Part shown: positions 1 to 8,669 of the stretch, piece by piece
Layout: every line of letters starts with the position of its first letter
Numbering within the stretch: position 1 is the stretch's first letter
Assembly (NCBI GenBank): GCA_026014745.1
Contig: JAOZHS010000003.1
Coordinates: forward strand, 228,137-292,136
DNA from: Candidatus Bathyarchaeota archaeon
GTDB lineage: Archaea; Thermoproteota; Bathyarchaeia; Bathyarchaeales; Bathycorpusculaceae
Direction of reading: 5' to 3'
Length of the DNA stretch: 64,000 nucleotides
Made by a program: the position numbers and the translations under genes
The notes under the pieces: model-generated
Seen by the model: only the letters and a program-made list of their open reading frames with translations
Told to the model about the DNA's origin: nothing
Databases searched by the model: none

Positions 1-173
1 CCGACTTCATCATCACCTACGCCATGAGCCTTAGCGCATTAGACGCATTCAAAAACGCCGGAGTCAGCGTCCTCAAAGCCGAAGGCACAACCGCACACCA
101 AGCCCTCATCAACTACCGCGAGGGAAAACTCGACGAACTAGTCGACGGGTTACCCCCCACTCAAACACTCTAG
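1..173 (+). CDS. NifX/NifB-like (dinitrogenase FeMo-cofactor family) protein, C-terminal fragment
   Basis: The gene enters from the left edge and only its last 56 residues are visible, ending at TAG 171-173. The segment SALDAFKNAGVSV followed by ALINYREGKLDEL matches the end of the small dinitrogenase iron-molybdenum cofactor biosynthesis fold (PF02579), where an alpha/beta domain closes with an 'A.KNAGI.V' strand and a 'Y..GKL' helix. In archaea most members are stand-alone proteins of about 110-130 residues that may carry iron-sulfur or metal clusters and are not tied to nitrogen fixation. The start and any upstream partner lie outside the window, so a NifB fusion cannot be excluded. It converges on trmO with an 11-bp gap. 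Confidence 0.7.
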   Translation, partial: DFIITYAMSLSALDAFKNAGVSVLKAEGTTAHQALINYREGKLDELVDGLPPTQTL

Positions 174-183
174 TACCCCCTTT

Positions 184-669
184 TTATTTGCAGAACCTTC
201 CATCGTCCTGAGTGGAAGGCAGATTACAGATTTTGTTAGTAAACCATCCGATTTTCACGTTTTCGCGGTAATCAAATTGAGGCACATACGGCTTTATGTC
301 AAGTAAAGGGGTGCCATCAAGGATGTCTACGTCTTGTATATGCAAAGTTGCACCTTCGATTTTGATGAGACGGACAATGGATAAGCCTATGGTGTTGGGT
401 CTTGCGGGGGCACGAGTTGCGAATACTCCATGTGGCTTGTCATCTAAGAAGGGTTTAACCAAAAGGTTAGAGGCGGTTATGCGGTTGAAATGGTAGAATA
501 GAAACAGGTGCGAGAAACCTTCGAGGTCTTTTAAGCCCTCGGCGTATTGAGGGTAAATTTCGATTGTGCCCATTGTGTTTTGGCTTGCAGAGGCTTGTAT
601 GGGGACGTTTTTGGGTTCCTGAAACGGCGAATGGATAATGCCTATGGGCGTGTAGGTTATAGCGCTCAA
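184..669 (-). CDS. trmO: tRNA (N6-threonylcarbamoyladenosine37-N6)-methyltransferase TrmO-like
   Basis: The family (TsaA/YaeB/UPF0066) methylates N6 of t6A37 in tRNAs reading ACY codons, using SAM in a beta-barrel fold. Family signatures are visible: PIGIIHSPF near the N-terminus, RAPARPNTIGLS in the middle, and DGTPLLDIKPYVPQFD near the C-terminus. The start chosen is TTG at 669, preceded by GGAG eight bases upstream, giving 161 residues. The frame is open to an ATG at 732, but the extra 21 residues are not family-like. No operon partner is evident. Archaeal members also occur as variants of unknown substrate, so the exact reaction is inferred. Confidence 0.85.
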   Translation of the reverse strand: MSAITYTPIGIIHSPFQEPKNVPIQASASQNTMGTIEIYPQYAEGLKDLEGFSHLFLFYHFNRITASNLLVKPFLDDKPHGVFATRAPARPNTIGLSIVRLIKIEGATLHIQDVDILDGTPLLDIKPYVPQFDYRENVKIGWFTNKICNLPSTQDDGRFCK

Positions 670-883
670 GACAGCAACTCCAATGGATGTAACTGATGAG
701 ACATATCTTAAAAAAATGCTGACGTCAAACACGATTTTTCAGGGAAAAAACCGATGAAGAGCTAAAATGATTCTCTGCGTTGCAAGACATCAATATTCGC
801 GGTGCAGCCAACGTTTAAAGTAAACATTAAAAGCGATGAAACCTGCCACCTTTAATCAGTAAAACAATTTTGTGTGATGACAA

Positions 884-1303
884 ATGGCGAAGTTAAAGGG
901 AAATGCGAAACTTTTAGAAAATGTCCGTTTGGTAACCGATAATGGCAGAGGACACAATGTTGTTTGTGATTTGCCTGAAGCCCAAGGCGGAACCAACACT
1001 GCACCCACACCTCTAGAGTTGGCGTTGATGTCGTTGGCAGGCTGCGGAGTTATAATTTATGCGGATATTTGTAAAAACAGCAAAATTGACCCTGGAAAGA
1101 TCGAGATAAACGTGGAGGCTGACAAAACACCTGAATCACCAACTATATCAGGAGTCACCATGAAAGTAAACATCCAATCCAAAGCACGCAAAGGCCTAGT
1201 GGAGGCGGCTTGGAGACGCACTGAAGCCCGCTGTCCAGTCATGTTCATCTACAACGGCACCATCCCTGTCAAGATTGAAGCCCAAATAAATGCCGAAGAG
1301 TAA
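884..1303 (+). CDS. OsmC/Ohr family protein
   Basis: 139 residues with the OsmC fold. The two conserved cysteines are Cys54 (LMSLAGCGV) and Cys117 (EARCPV), the pair that acts as peroxidatic and resolving thiols in organic hydroperoxide reductases of this family. The PTPLELALMSLAGC segment is the central-helix signature. It probably protects against peroxides in the cytoplasm or uses another small electrophile. A second OsmC paralogue lies at 49641-50087; both cysteines occur there too. It is transcribed alone. Confidence 0.85.
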   Translation: MAKLKGNAKLLENVRLVTDNGRGHNVVCDLPEAQGGTNTAPTPLELALMSLAGCGVIIYADICKNSKIDPGKIEINVEADKTPESPTISGVTMKVNIQSKARKGLVEAAWRRTEARCPVMFIYNGTIPVKIEAQINAEE

Positions 1304-1382
1304 TTGTTAGGGAATTTGGGTTTCTTTTGTTTGTAAACCTTTTTTACCCCTCTTCTTATAGTACTTAATAGAGGCAGCGGGT

Positions 1383-1556
1383 ATGGATGATGACGTGTTG
1401 GACCTCGGTCAGTCAGAATGTGACTGTGACCACAAAAAACAGCGCGTATACACCGAAAAACGACTCGATGTACTCGACGGGTTTGAGTTAACTTTTATTC
1501 GATGCTTAAACTGCCACAAAATCGTGGAGTTACAAGCCCGAAAATATCCCCCTTAA
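1383..1556 (+). CDS. small cysteine-rich protein (57 aa), possible zinc ribbon
   Basis: A 57-residue ORF, ATG 1383 to TAA 1556, with GAGG about nine bases before the start. It has two metal-binding-like knuckles, CDCDH near residue 13 and CLNCH near residue 41, about 24 residues apart, as in archaeal zinc-ribbon microproteins. The acidic N-terminus (MDDDVLDLG) precedes the first knuckle. It overlaps the end of the convergent DCD-like gene by four bases. Function unknown; the call rests on cysteine spacing, the Shine-Dalgarno sequence and compact placement. Confidence 0.55.
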   Translation: MDDDVLDLGQSECDCDHKKQRVYTEKRLDVLDGFELTFIRCLNCHKIVELQARKYPP

Positions 1557-2023
1557 GGCGTTTGTTCTCGCGCATACAAATATAGTTCGCCAGCTCTAAG
1601 CACATCAAGCGCCTGCTGGGTTTGCGCAGTGGTAAGCCGACAACTTTTAGGGTCACGCAGAAAAAGCAATTGCTCCGACGCGTTTTTGACGATATGCAAG
1701 TCTTCCCAAGTGACTTTTAGGTCTTCAGAGGGGATATGAGTCTCCACGTATTCGGTCCATGCACCTGCATCCAATTCTGAAGCGCCCATAGTTAACGCCG
1801 TGAAAGGTCCAACCAGAGTTTTGTCCTCGGTGTTGAATAGGAAAATTACAGAGCCTATTTTGATTTCTGGGGGCGGCTTATTGTCTTTGTCAGCGCAGGC
1901 ATAACGTCTGGTGCTTAGGCACTGCTGTCGAGATGAGCTGGTGCAGAAAAAAACGTAACCATCATACATAACAAAAACCTCTGTTAGAAAAGGGAAGTAA
2001 GGCGCGTTTATTTCTCTTTCCAT
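1553..2023 (-). CDS. DCD-domain-like protein (156 aa)
   Basis: Residues about 20-90 read DGYVFFCTSS..QQCL, then IKIGSVIFLFN, then KTLVGPFTALTMGASEL. This order of a G-hydrophobic-F start, a Q-C-L turn, 'I..G..IFLF' and 'L.G.F.A' matches the DCD (development and cell death) domain, a PUA/EVE-like barrel best known from plants. The remaining C-terminal part is helical and ends in a run of charged residues. The similarity is judged by eye from motif order; a generic PUA-like/EVE domain is the alternative. Members are suspected to sense a nucleotide, modified base or RNA. There is no operon partner. Confidence 0.45.
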   Translation of the reverse strand: MEREINAPYFPFLTEVFVMYDGYVFFCTSSSRQQCLSTRRYACADKDNKPPPEIKIGSVIFLFNTEDKTLVGPFTALTMGASELDAGAWTEYVETHIPSEDLKVTWEDLHIVKNASEQLLFLRDPKSCRLTTAQTQQALDVLRAGELYLYAREQTP

Positions 2024-2164
2024 GATGGATTTAGAGGCAGAGGAGTTAGTTGTTGGTACACATATGAGCCCACAATCTTATTTATTGTATTAAATCCTTA
2101 TCAAACCCAGTGTAGTCACCCCAAAAAAGGGTTCCTGGTATCGACTCAGTTTTGAGTGTGTGAA

Positions 2165-3010
2165 ATGTCTAGGAAAACATTTTTTCTGGCGATGGTTTTA
2201 ACCATAATTGTACTTTTGATTGGAGCAATAATGTTGTGGAGCCTCGTCACTAACTCGCAAGAAGCCCAATCAAACAGGAGTATCCCCAAAATCAGCTACA
2301 CCCTTCTGGCTGACCCCACTGCAACTCCAAGTCCCACTGCCACCCCAACCCCGACACCCTCACCGTCTCCCACGCCTAGACCGACCGCGACTCCAACTCC
2401 AACACCTACAGCTACACCTACCCCTTCGCCAACCCCCTCACCAACCCCGACGGCAACGCCCCAACCAACGCCCACCCCAACCCCCGTCCCGACAACCACA
2501 CCCTCACCGACCCCAATTCCAACGGCTACCCCAACAGCGGCGCCAACCGCCACGCCAAGACCAACAACCACACCTACCCCAGAGCCCACCGCAATTCCAA
2601 CCTCAGAACCTACACCGAACCCAACCGAAACACCCACGCCAACGGAAGCCCCCACACCGCAACCTACCCCACAACCTACGCAACCACCTTCATCTCAACA
2701 GTCAAGCGGTTCAACAACGACAACTACTACCCCCAGACCTACCGCAACCAGCAAACCAACCCCCAGCGTCACACCCAAACCCACCCCGTTTCCAACGGCT
2801 CAGCAAACGCCAACTGCAACGCCGCTCATAATCGGCCAAAAACCCCTCAGCCCCACGCCTCCGCTGGATCCAACCACGGTTTCTTATAATGAGATTTTTC
2901 CGTGGGGATTTGTAGCTGCAGGCATCTTGGGCGTTATGGTTGCCATAAGTGTCGCTGCCAAGAGAGCACAAAACCGAAATCCACCCGAATTAGACTATGA
3001 AGAATTCTAG
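2165..3010 (+). CDS. Thr/Pro-rich surface protein with N- and C-terminal membrane segments
   Basis: About 280 residues. A basic N-terminus and hydrophobic helix (FFLAMVLTIIVLLIGAIML) form a signal anchor. Then come about 150 residues of degenerate TPTPTPSPTATP-type sequence, a Ser/Thr patch, a second TP stretch and a C-terminal helix (WGFVAAGILGVMVAISVAA) followed by KRAQ and an acidic tail. It is probably an extended, heavily O-glycosylated spacer or stalk in the cell envelope, tethered at both ends. ATG 2165 is preferred; an in-frame GTG at 2156 adds three residues. The repetitive part has no catalytic motif. A valine/glycine-rich antisense ORF over it is an artefact of the repeat. Confidence 0.75.
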   Translation: MSRKTFFLAMVLTIIVLLIGAIMLWSLVTNSQEAQSNRSIPKISYTLLADPTATPSPTATPTPTPSPSPTPRPTATPTPTPTATPTPSPTPSPTPTATPQPTPTPTPVPTTTPSPTPIPTATPTAAPTATPRPTTTPTPEPTAIPTSEPTPNPTETPTPTEAPTPQPTPQPTQPPSSQQSSGSTTTTTTPRPTATSKPTPSVTPKPTPFPTAQQTPTATPLIIGQKPLSPTPPLDPTTVSYNEIFPWGFVAAGILGVMVAISVAAKRAQNRNPPELDYEEF

Positions 3011-3079
3011 CGAAGTACCCGAAAGCTAAAAATTTCTATTCTGCCATTGTTGGTTAAATCCGATTATGGTGGTTTGCGC

Positions 3080-4489
3080 TTGAAAACTCTTTCAGTTGCA
3101 AAATTCGGCGGTAGCCTCCTTGACGTCGAAGGAAAAGGAATCCCCAAAATCCTCCAACGCATAAACGAAATCAAAAGCCAAAGTGACCGCGGTCCAATTG
3201 CGGTGTTTTCTGCACCTATGGGCTGCACTGACGAGCTCATCCGAATAGGAGAATCCTACGCGCAGGGCTGCGGGTTACCCTTAGATCCCGTCTTTGCGAT
3301 CTATGACCACCTCGCCCGAATGTACGTGAAGCCAGAGTGGCTAGGTCAAGCCCTAAATGAATTCGCAAACTACAAAACCCTCACACAAACCGCCCTAAAC
3401 GCCGTGAATAAGCGGTTTAGTGGCAACCTCAAAGCGCGCACGCTAACCTTAGGCGGCGAAGTAGCCATGGCCACACTGATGGATTATATCCTCAAAAGCC
3501 ACGGCATGGACTCCTATGCAGTTTCATTACATGACTGGCCCGTAATCACGGACGACAACTTTGAAGAAGCAAATCCCAATTACGAATTAAGCAAAAAACG
3601 CCTAAACGGCTTAACAAGACTCATAGAAGCGGGAAAGGTGGTTCCTTTAGCTGGTTTCTTGGGGACTACGGTTGATGGAGTTGAAACGATTTTAGGCAGA
3701 GGGGGCAGCGACTTAACCGCGGTTTTCGTATCTTGCCTACTCAAAGACAACTACCAGACCCAAACGTTACTCTATAAAGATGTGCCTGTTCAAAGTGCTG
3801 ACCCTAAAGTAGTCAAAGGCCAAAAAACCACACACGTCTCAGCCTTAACCTATAATGAAGCCCATAAAGCGTCGATGATGGGTATGAAAATCGTGATGAG
3901 CCCCGCCATTGCGGTAGCTCGACGATTCAACCAGCCCCTAACCGTGGTACCCATCGACGAACCCCAAATGACTTCGGTTATTCAAGCCCAAGAAGTTCCC
4001 GGAGAAGTCGTCAAATGCTTAACTGGCAAATCAGGCTGCGCCATCCTATCGCTAAACGACGAAAAAAGCCGTAGTCTCGAAGATGCCTTGCGCATCTGGG
4101 AACGCCGCAACGATTTCCTTGACCTTGGCGCAGAGGCTATGGAGACTGGCGAACGCATCCGCGACTTCCTATTTCTAGATAGCGACTTCCTACGTAAAAA
4201 CGAAGAAAAAATCAAAGGGTTCGATGAAAACCTCAAAATCGAGTATGGTCTGGGCGTCGTCACCCTTATCGGCGACCGCATGAAAGACAGCCCCGGCGTT
4301 GCGTCAGTAGCAATGAGCGCAATTTCAGGCATCAACGTAAAACGCGGGATCTTCGCCCCCCACACCAGCCAAATAATCCTTGTGGTGGAGGACAAAAACG
4401 TCGCCGCCACCGTCTCCGCCATCCATCAACACAAACAAGAATTAAACCAACCGCCAAATTGGTCCATGGGTTTCCCGCCGACCCCTTAG
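3080..4489 (+). CDS. lysC: aspartate kinase
   Basis: Phosphorylates L-aspartate, the first step towards lysine, threonine and methionine. The N-terminal amino-acid kinase domain begins with VAKFGGSLLD (substrate loop) and contains GRGGSDLTAV (nucleotide-binding loop). The last ~130 residues hold two ACT-type regulatory domains, with YGLGVVTLIGDRMKDSPGVA followed by SGINVKRGIF, which in the family bind lysine or threonine. TTG 3080 (469 aa, GGTGG upstream) fits the usual start just before the kinase loop; an in-frame start at 3047 adds 11 non-family residues. It is transcribed alone, with no other lysine or threonine gene in view, so the feedback ligand is unknown. Confidence 0.9.
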   Translation: MKTLSVAKFGGSLLDVEGKGIPKILQRINEIKSQSDRGPIAVFSAPMGCTDELIRIGESYAQGCGLPLDPVFAIYDHLARMYVKPEWLGQALNEFANYKTLTQTALNAVNKRFSGNLKARTLTLGGEVAMATLMDYILKSHGMDSYAVSLHDWPVITDDNFEEANPNYELSKKRLNGLTRLIEAGKVVPLAGFLGTTVDGVETILGRGGSDLTAVFVSCLLKDNYQTQTLLYKDVPVQSADPKVVKGQKTTHVSALTYNEAHKASMMGMKIVMSPAIAVARRFNQPLTVVPIDEPQMTSVIQAQEVPGEVVKCLTGKSGCAILSLNDEKSRSLEDALRIWERRNDFLDLGAEAMETGERIRDFLFLDSDFLRKNEEKIKGFDENLKIEYGLGVVTLIGDRMKDSPGVASVAMSAISGINVKRGIFAPHTSQIILVVEDKNVAATVSAIHQHKQELNQPPNWSMGFPPTP

Positions 4490-4512
4490 AAAAGCCTGCT
4501 TGCGCTCAGGCT

Positions 4513-5244
4513 TCAACCTTCTTTGTTTTCCAAAAGTTTTTTTAGGGTTTGGCAGTTTTTTGGGGCATAAGCGTTGATGTCATTGTTGAAGTAGCAGAGT
4601 ACCCGCGAGGGGGTTTGGTCCCTGATTTTTTGTGCCCAATCCGCAAGTTCAGCTTCGGGGTAGTCGCCGTGGTACAGGCCGTTTTTGCCGTGGAACCGCA
4701 CATAAACCACCCCACCCGACGCCACCAGCGCCTCAGGCAACTCAGGTGCAAAAACACTACAAAAAACCAGCCCACGCCGCGCCAAAAAATCGTACACTTC
4801 ATGGTCCCACCAACTCTTGTGCCGAAACTCAAGCACATTGAGCACCTTAGAGTCCATTTGGGCGGCGATTTCATCCAGCAGTGCCATGTTTTTGTGCATA
4901 AACGGGGGCAACTGAAACAGCACCGCCAACAACTTCTCGCCTAGAAGGTGAGCAAGTTTGTAGAAGGTCTCGGTTAGCTGGGTGGTGTTGTGGAATTTGC
5001 GGGTATGGGTTATGGCGCGGTTGGCTTTTAGGGTGAAACGGAAATCAGGCGGGGGATTCTGGTTCCAGCCAGCAAGTAGTTTTTCTGTGGGGTAACGGTA
5101 GAAGGTGTTGTTGACTTCAAGCGTGTTGAAGAACTGCGCGTAGTAAGGGAGCCATTGGGTTTTTTTGAGTTTTGGGGGGTAGAATCGACCAATCCAAAGC
5201 GGGTAATAAAAGCCGGAGCAGCCCAAATAGTACTGAGAATTCAT
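4513..5244 (-). CDS. DUF72 (YecE-like) family protein
   Basis: TIM-barrel family of unknown reaction. Signatures seen: YYLGCSGFYYPLWIGRFYPP at the N-terminus, FNTLEVNNTFYRYP, FRFTLKANRAITH, and VLEFRHKSWW in the second half. The ATG at 5244 follows AAGG eight bases upstream; an earlier in-frame ATG at 5265 gives an unconserved extension. At 243 residues it is full length for archaeal members. It is a convergent neighbour of lysC. Role unknown; the fold resembles sugar isomerase/endonuclease barrels, but catalysis has not been assigned to the family. Confidence 0.88.
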   Translation of the reverse strand: MNSQYYLGCSGFYYPLWIGRFYPPKLKKTQWLPYYAQFFNTLEVNNTFYRYPTEKLLAGWNQNPPPDFRFTLKANRAITHTRKFHNTTQLTETFYKLAHLLGEKLLAVLFQLPPFMHKNMALLDEIAAQMDSKVLNVLEFRHKSWWDHEVYDFLARRGLVFCSVFAPELPEALVASGGVVYVRFHGKNGLYHGDYPEAELADWAQKIRDQTPSRVLCYFNNDINAYAPKNCQTLKKLLENKEG

Positions 5245-5404
5245 GGCGGCGCCTTCATGCATCAACGAGTAGGGTTGGCTTTATTTTTTGTGACAAGACA
5301 CCTCATAGCTGCTTTTTGGCGTGTACACTTTAACTGACCTCTCCCCAGCAGCCCCAAGTCGTTTGGACGTTTGCCTTTAAAACAAAAACAGCAGATGAAA
5401 AAAC

Positions 5405-5647
5405 GTGAAACAAATGACTCAAATACAAACCGCAACCGAAGACGACCTGCTGGTTTCGTTAACTTTCCACAATATGCCCGCCGAGCTTCTCAAGGAGTTT
5501 GCGCTAAAAATCGTGAAACCCTACTTTGGAGGCAACTTAAACGAGGCGGTGCGAAGCCTCATGGAGAAAGCCATCACTGAGGAAACCCTCGTTAACGCAG
5601 CTACTTCACAAACAAAAGTAATTTTTAAAGAAGAAGCAGAGCCTTAA
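5405..5647 (+). CDS. small ribbon-helix-helix-like protein (80 aa)
   Basis: A short protein with a beta-strand-like LLVSLTF, then helices PAELLKEFALKIVKPYF and NLNEAVRSLMEKAI, which is the strand-helix-turn-helix order of RHH DNA-binding proteins. GTG 5405 or ATG 5414 can serve as start. It lies 65 bases upstream of the flavin oxidoreductase on the same strand, so it could regulate it; no toxin partner is adjacent. A low-complexity ORF in another frame (5371-5580) covers the same DNA and was discarded. Confidence 0.55.
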   Translation: MKQMTQIQTATEDDLLVSLTFHNMPAELLKEFALKIVKPYFGGNLNEAVRSLMEKAITEETLVNAATSQTKVIFKEEAEP

Positions 5648-5711
5648 TAGAAGACGCCGAAAAAGGGCTAGTTCATATATCGCCAACGCCGAGTTATGGC
5701 GTCGATGCCAC

Positions 5712-6707
5712 TTGGCTAACCTCCTAACACCCTTAACCGTTGCGGGCTATACTTTGCGTAACCGAATTGTATATCCGCCGATGCAGACTAACCGAGCCGA
5801 CTTCGACGGGGCCGTAACGGCTAAGCTCATAAACTTCTACCTTCGCCGATCCTCCGCCGTGGGGTTACCCATTGTTGAACACGCCTATGTGTCGCCTGCG
5901 GGCAAAATCGGCGTCAAACAACTCGGCATCCACGACGACCGCCTAATTGAAGGATTCCAAGCGCTTGCAGAAGGGCTTCACAGTGTGGGGGCGCCGGCTG
6001 TGGTGCAGATTAGCCACGCTGGCGGGGTCGCTACCGCTAAAGTTATCGGCGTCACGCCCGCTGGTCCCTCGGCTTGGGGAAAAACGCGCACGCTAGAAGT
6101 AGAAGAACTTCAATGTATTGCGGATGATTACGTTTCGGCAGCTAAACGTGCCATGAAAGCGGGGTTTGACGGCGTAGAATTACATGGCGCGCATAGTTAT
6201 CTGCTCAACCAGTTCCTTTCGCCCCTGCTAAACAAACGCGAAGATGACTGGGGCGGTTCATTGGAGAAACGCATGAAATTTCCTTTGCTGGTGACTAAAA
6301 GAGTCCGCGAATGCATAGGCAAAAACAAATTGCTGCTCTACCGCGTGGGCTCGGATGATTTAGCGCCAAATGGCACCCACATCGAAGACGCCATCATCTT
6401 TGCCAAAAAGCTTGAGGCAGAGGGCGTGGATATTTTGGATGTTTCGGGCGGCATGTGCGGCAGTGAACCCAAACAGCTTCGAAACGTGACGGGCTATTTT
6501 GTTCCTCAGGCGCAAAAGGTTAAGGAATCTGTTGGGGTACCCGTTATTGGCGTGGGCGGCATCGCTGAGCCCCTGTTTGCCGATAGGTTGGTGCGTGAGG
6601 GGCAGGTGGATTTGGTTGCTGTGGGGCGTGCTTTGTGGCATGATGTTGAGTGGGCGCAGAAAGCTGCTCAAACAATACAAGCTGTAGCCGATAAATCGAG
6701 TTTTTAA
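5712..6707 (+). CDS. old yellow enzyme-type NADH:flavin oxidoreductase
   Basis: 331-residue single-domain FMN TIM barrel. Visible motifs: LRNRIVYPPMQTNRA (FMN-binding start), ELHGAHSYLLNQFLSP followed by NKREDDWGGS (family signature with the His..Asn-like substrate pocket), and VPVIGVGGI then VDLVAVGRALW (FMN phosphate loop). It lacks the C-terminal 4Fe-4S and FAD domains of 2,4-dienoyl-CoA reductases, so it is the short OYE class that reduces activated C=C bonds with NAD(P)H. The start is TTG 5712, immediately before the conserved NLLTPL segment. The physiological substrate is unknown. Confidence 0.88.
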   Translation: MANLLTPLTVAGYTLRNRIVYPPMQTNRADFDGAVTAKLINFYLRRSSAVGLPIVEHAYVSPAGKIGVKQLGIHDDRLIEGFQALAEGLHSVGAPAVVQISHAGGVATAKVIGVTPAGPSAWGKTRTLEVEELQCIADDYVSAAKRAMKAGFDGVELHGAHSYLLNQFLSPLLNKREDDWGGSLEKRMKFPLLVTKRVRECIGKNKLLLYRVGSDDLAPNGTHIEDAIIFAKKLEAEGVDILDVSGGMCGSEPKQLRNVTGYFVPQAQKVKESVGVPVIGVGGIAEPLFADRLVREGQVDLVAVGRALWHDVEWAQKAAQTIQAVADKSSF

Positions 6708-6915
6708 TTGATTTCGGCTAGGGCTGTCTTGGTTGATCTACATATTATACAATAACTATGGGCAAAAGGATAATGAACGGTGGATAAGACCTCATAGTTG
6801 CCTAGTTTAGCTTCTGCGGCTAAGTAAGGTTAACGCCTCGATGTGCTGGTAGCTATGTGTAGATAAAAAGTCGCACACATTGTTATTACATCTTTGAGCC
6901 ATAAGTAATGCAGAC

Positions 6916-7224
6916 ATGGTGATTAAGGTGAACCCTAAACCATCCAAATTGGAACTTTACGTCGAAATTCTGCGTTCCTTAGACGCATTGAAAGCTTCAA
7001 GCATTATTGACGTACAAGAAAAAACCAACATCGCACAGGTCATTCTTTCAAACGCCATGAGTTTCCTTGAAAAGCAGGATTTAATCAAAAGAGAAAGCAT
7101 AAAAAACCAAGAACTCTACACAGTGACCCCCCGCGGCGAAACAGTCACCAAATACTTCAGCAAACAACCCCGCGAATGCGCTAATGGCGAATTCAGTTTT
7201 GCCATGCCAACAGACGAAACATAG
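6916..7224 (+). CDS. winged-helix transcriptional regulator (102 aa)
   Basis: Helices KLELYVEILRSLDAL, ASSIIDVQEKTNIAQVILSNAMSFL (recognition helix region) and a wing (QELYTVTPRGETVTKYF) form the typical one-domain archaeal winged helix. The 'L...TP.G...' end is shared by MarR/PadR-like small regulators. It follows a 208-bp gene-free stretch in which I see no further gene. It stands 113 bases before a Cys-rich microprotein and about 370 bases before acr3 on the same strand, so it may regulate them. No metal-binding cysteine pair of ArsR type is present in the recognition region. Confidence 0.75.
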   Translation: MVIKVNPKPSKLELYVEILRSLDALKASSIIDVQEKTNIAQVILSNAMSFLEKQDLIKRESIKNQELYTVTPRGETVTKYFSKQPRECANGEFSFAMPTDET

Positions 7225-7336
7225 ACCTAACCACGCAAAACTGCCATTACAGTTTCTTGTTGCTGTGGTAAGGGTTGTTGTGGAAACTCAAAAAAACTAA
7301 ATACATCCTAAGCTTTGTTGTTTTTGAGGAGAGTCC

Positions 7337-7498
7337 TTGAGCCAGCTTTCTTGTGACAGAAAAACCTGCATTAACAACAAAGACGGACACTGTACTCTGA
7401 CTAATCCTGAAAAATTTGGCGACAGCTGCCTTGATTATGAGGATGCCATGGATTTTCTTAGACTAAAGGCAGATCCAATAAGAGGAACGCTTGGTTAA
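7337..7498 (+). CDS. cysteine-rich microprotein (53 aa)
   Basis: TTG 7337 is preceded by a strong GAGGAG five bases upstream. The peptide has four spaced cysteines, SCDRKTC then DGHCTL and GDSCLDYE, a pattern like small archaeal DUF1540-type metal-binding proteins (C-x4-C-x7-C-x11-C). The end is helical (DAMDFLRLK). It could bind a metal or metalloid, which would be interesting next to an arsenite exporter, but this is inference from position only. It is not part of any longer frame. Confidence 0.6.
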   Translation: MSQLSCDRKTCINNKDGHCTLTNPEKFGDSCLDYEDAMDFLRLKADPIRGTLG

Positions 7499-7592
7499 CT
7501 AATGATTGGTTATTAATTGGCTAATTAAGGTACAAATCAATCTATAAATTTGGAAAGTTATAATAATGTAAGCCTGAGATAACGCTATTTTC

Positions 7593-8669
7593 GTGGAAAG
7601 CGATAAGGTGAACAACAAAGAAGGTCACGTTAAAAAGGAATTATCCTTGGGGTTATGGGAAAAGTACCTTACTCTATGGATAGCCCTGTGTATCGTTGTG
7701 GGGTTACTTGTGGGGCAGTTTATTCCTGCTTTCGGTCAGTTTATGGATTCCCTCAAATTCGCTAAACTGTCCATTCCAATCGGGATATTGCTTTTCTTTA
7801 TGATGTATCCGACTGTGGTTGGAATACAATTTAGTGACGTTAAAAAGGCTGCGCGTAACCCTAAGCCGCTTATTGTTACAATTATAGCTAATTGGATTAT
7901 TGCTCCACCGCTTATGACTTTCTTGGCAAACGTGTTTTTTGCTGGAAATCCGCAATACGTTGCTGGTTTAATCCTCTTAGGCTTGTCTCCATGTACTGCT
8001 ATGGTTATGTGGTGGATGTTTCTGGCCAGAGGGGATATGGCACAAGGCTTGATTAATACAGCTTTTAATGCACTTCTGATGCTTGGGTTGTATGCTCCAT
8101 TAGCTGCAATCTATTTGGGCGTTAGTAGTATCCCTGTTCCTTGGGATTTGATTGCTATAAGCGTTTTAGTGTTTATTGCCTTGCCCGTTGGCGCTGGAGC
8201 GCTATCTCGCCGCCTCATTATTCGTAAGAAAGGGGAGGAGTGGTTTAAGGACAAATACAATCCGGTAGTTGGCAAAATTTCCATAGTTGCTTTGCTGCTA
8301 ACATTGATTGTTCTTTTCTCCTTTGAGGGTAAAACCATATTGACTAACCCTGTTTTGGTTGCTTTACTTGCAGTGCCTCTGCTGATACATTACGCTATTA
8401 TGATTCTTTGGACTTATCCGCTAGGTTACTTTTCAGGCTGGAAATATGAAAGCGCCATTGACACCACAATCATAGGTAGCAGTAGCCACTTCGAGGTCGC
8501 TATAGCAGTAGCTGTCACACTTTATGGAATTGGGTCGGATGCGGCTTTGGCAACAGTAATCGGACCACTATTAGAAGTGCCGCTTATGCTCTCTCTTGTT
8601 AAACTTGGGCTAAGGACAAGAAAATATTTTCCGCGAAAACCAAAGAGCATAACTAACCCACCTATCTAA
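7593..8669 (+). CDS. acr3: ACR3-type arsenite efflux transporter
   Basis: 358 residues with about ten membrane helices. The segment LGLSPCTAMVMWW carries the invariant cysteine of the fourth helix of Acr3, and PIGILLFFMMYPTVVGI is the second-helix signature. The C-terminal part (SSHFEVAIAVAVTLYGIGSDAALATVIGPLLEVP) is also typical. It exports As(III), probably proton-coupled. The start is GTG 7593. The last codons and the TAA (8667-8669) lie inside an 82-bp repeat shared with the mobile element end, so the native C-terminus may have been replaced. No arsR or arsenate reductase is adjacent. Confidence 0.9.
   Translation: MESDKVNNKEGHVKKELSLGLWEKYLTLWIALCIVVGLLVGQFIPAFGQFMDSLKFAKLSIPIGILLFFMMYPTVVGIQFSDVKKAARNPKPLIVTIIANWIIAPPLMTFLANVFFAGNPQYVAGLILLGLSPCTAMVMWWMFLARGDMAQGLINTAFNALLMLGLYAPLAAIYLGVSSIPVPWDLIAISVLVFIALPVGAGALSRRLIIRKKGEEWFKDKYNPVVGKISIVALLLTLIVLFSFEGKTILTNPVLVALLAVPLLIHYAIMILWTYPLGYFSGWKYESAIDTTIIGSSSHFEVAIAVAVTLYGIGSDAALATVIGPLLEVPLMLSLVKLGLRTRKYFPRKPKSITNPPI

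Noticed and set aside
2296-2655. Long minus-strand frame rich in Val-Gly over the Thr/Pro repeat
   Set aside because: It is the antisense of ACC/CCG/CCA-type repeats. The plus frame has a signal anchor and membrane tail.
4542-4944. Overlapping frames on both strands of the DUF72 gene
   Set aside because: They are shadows. Only the 4513-5244 minus frame has family motifs and a good start.
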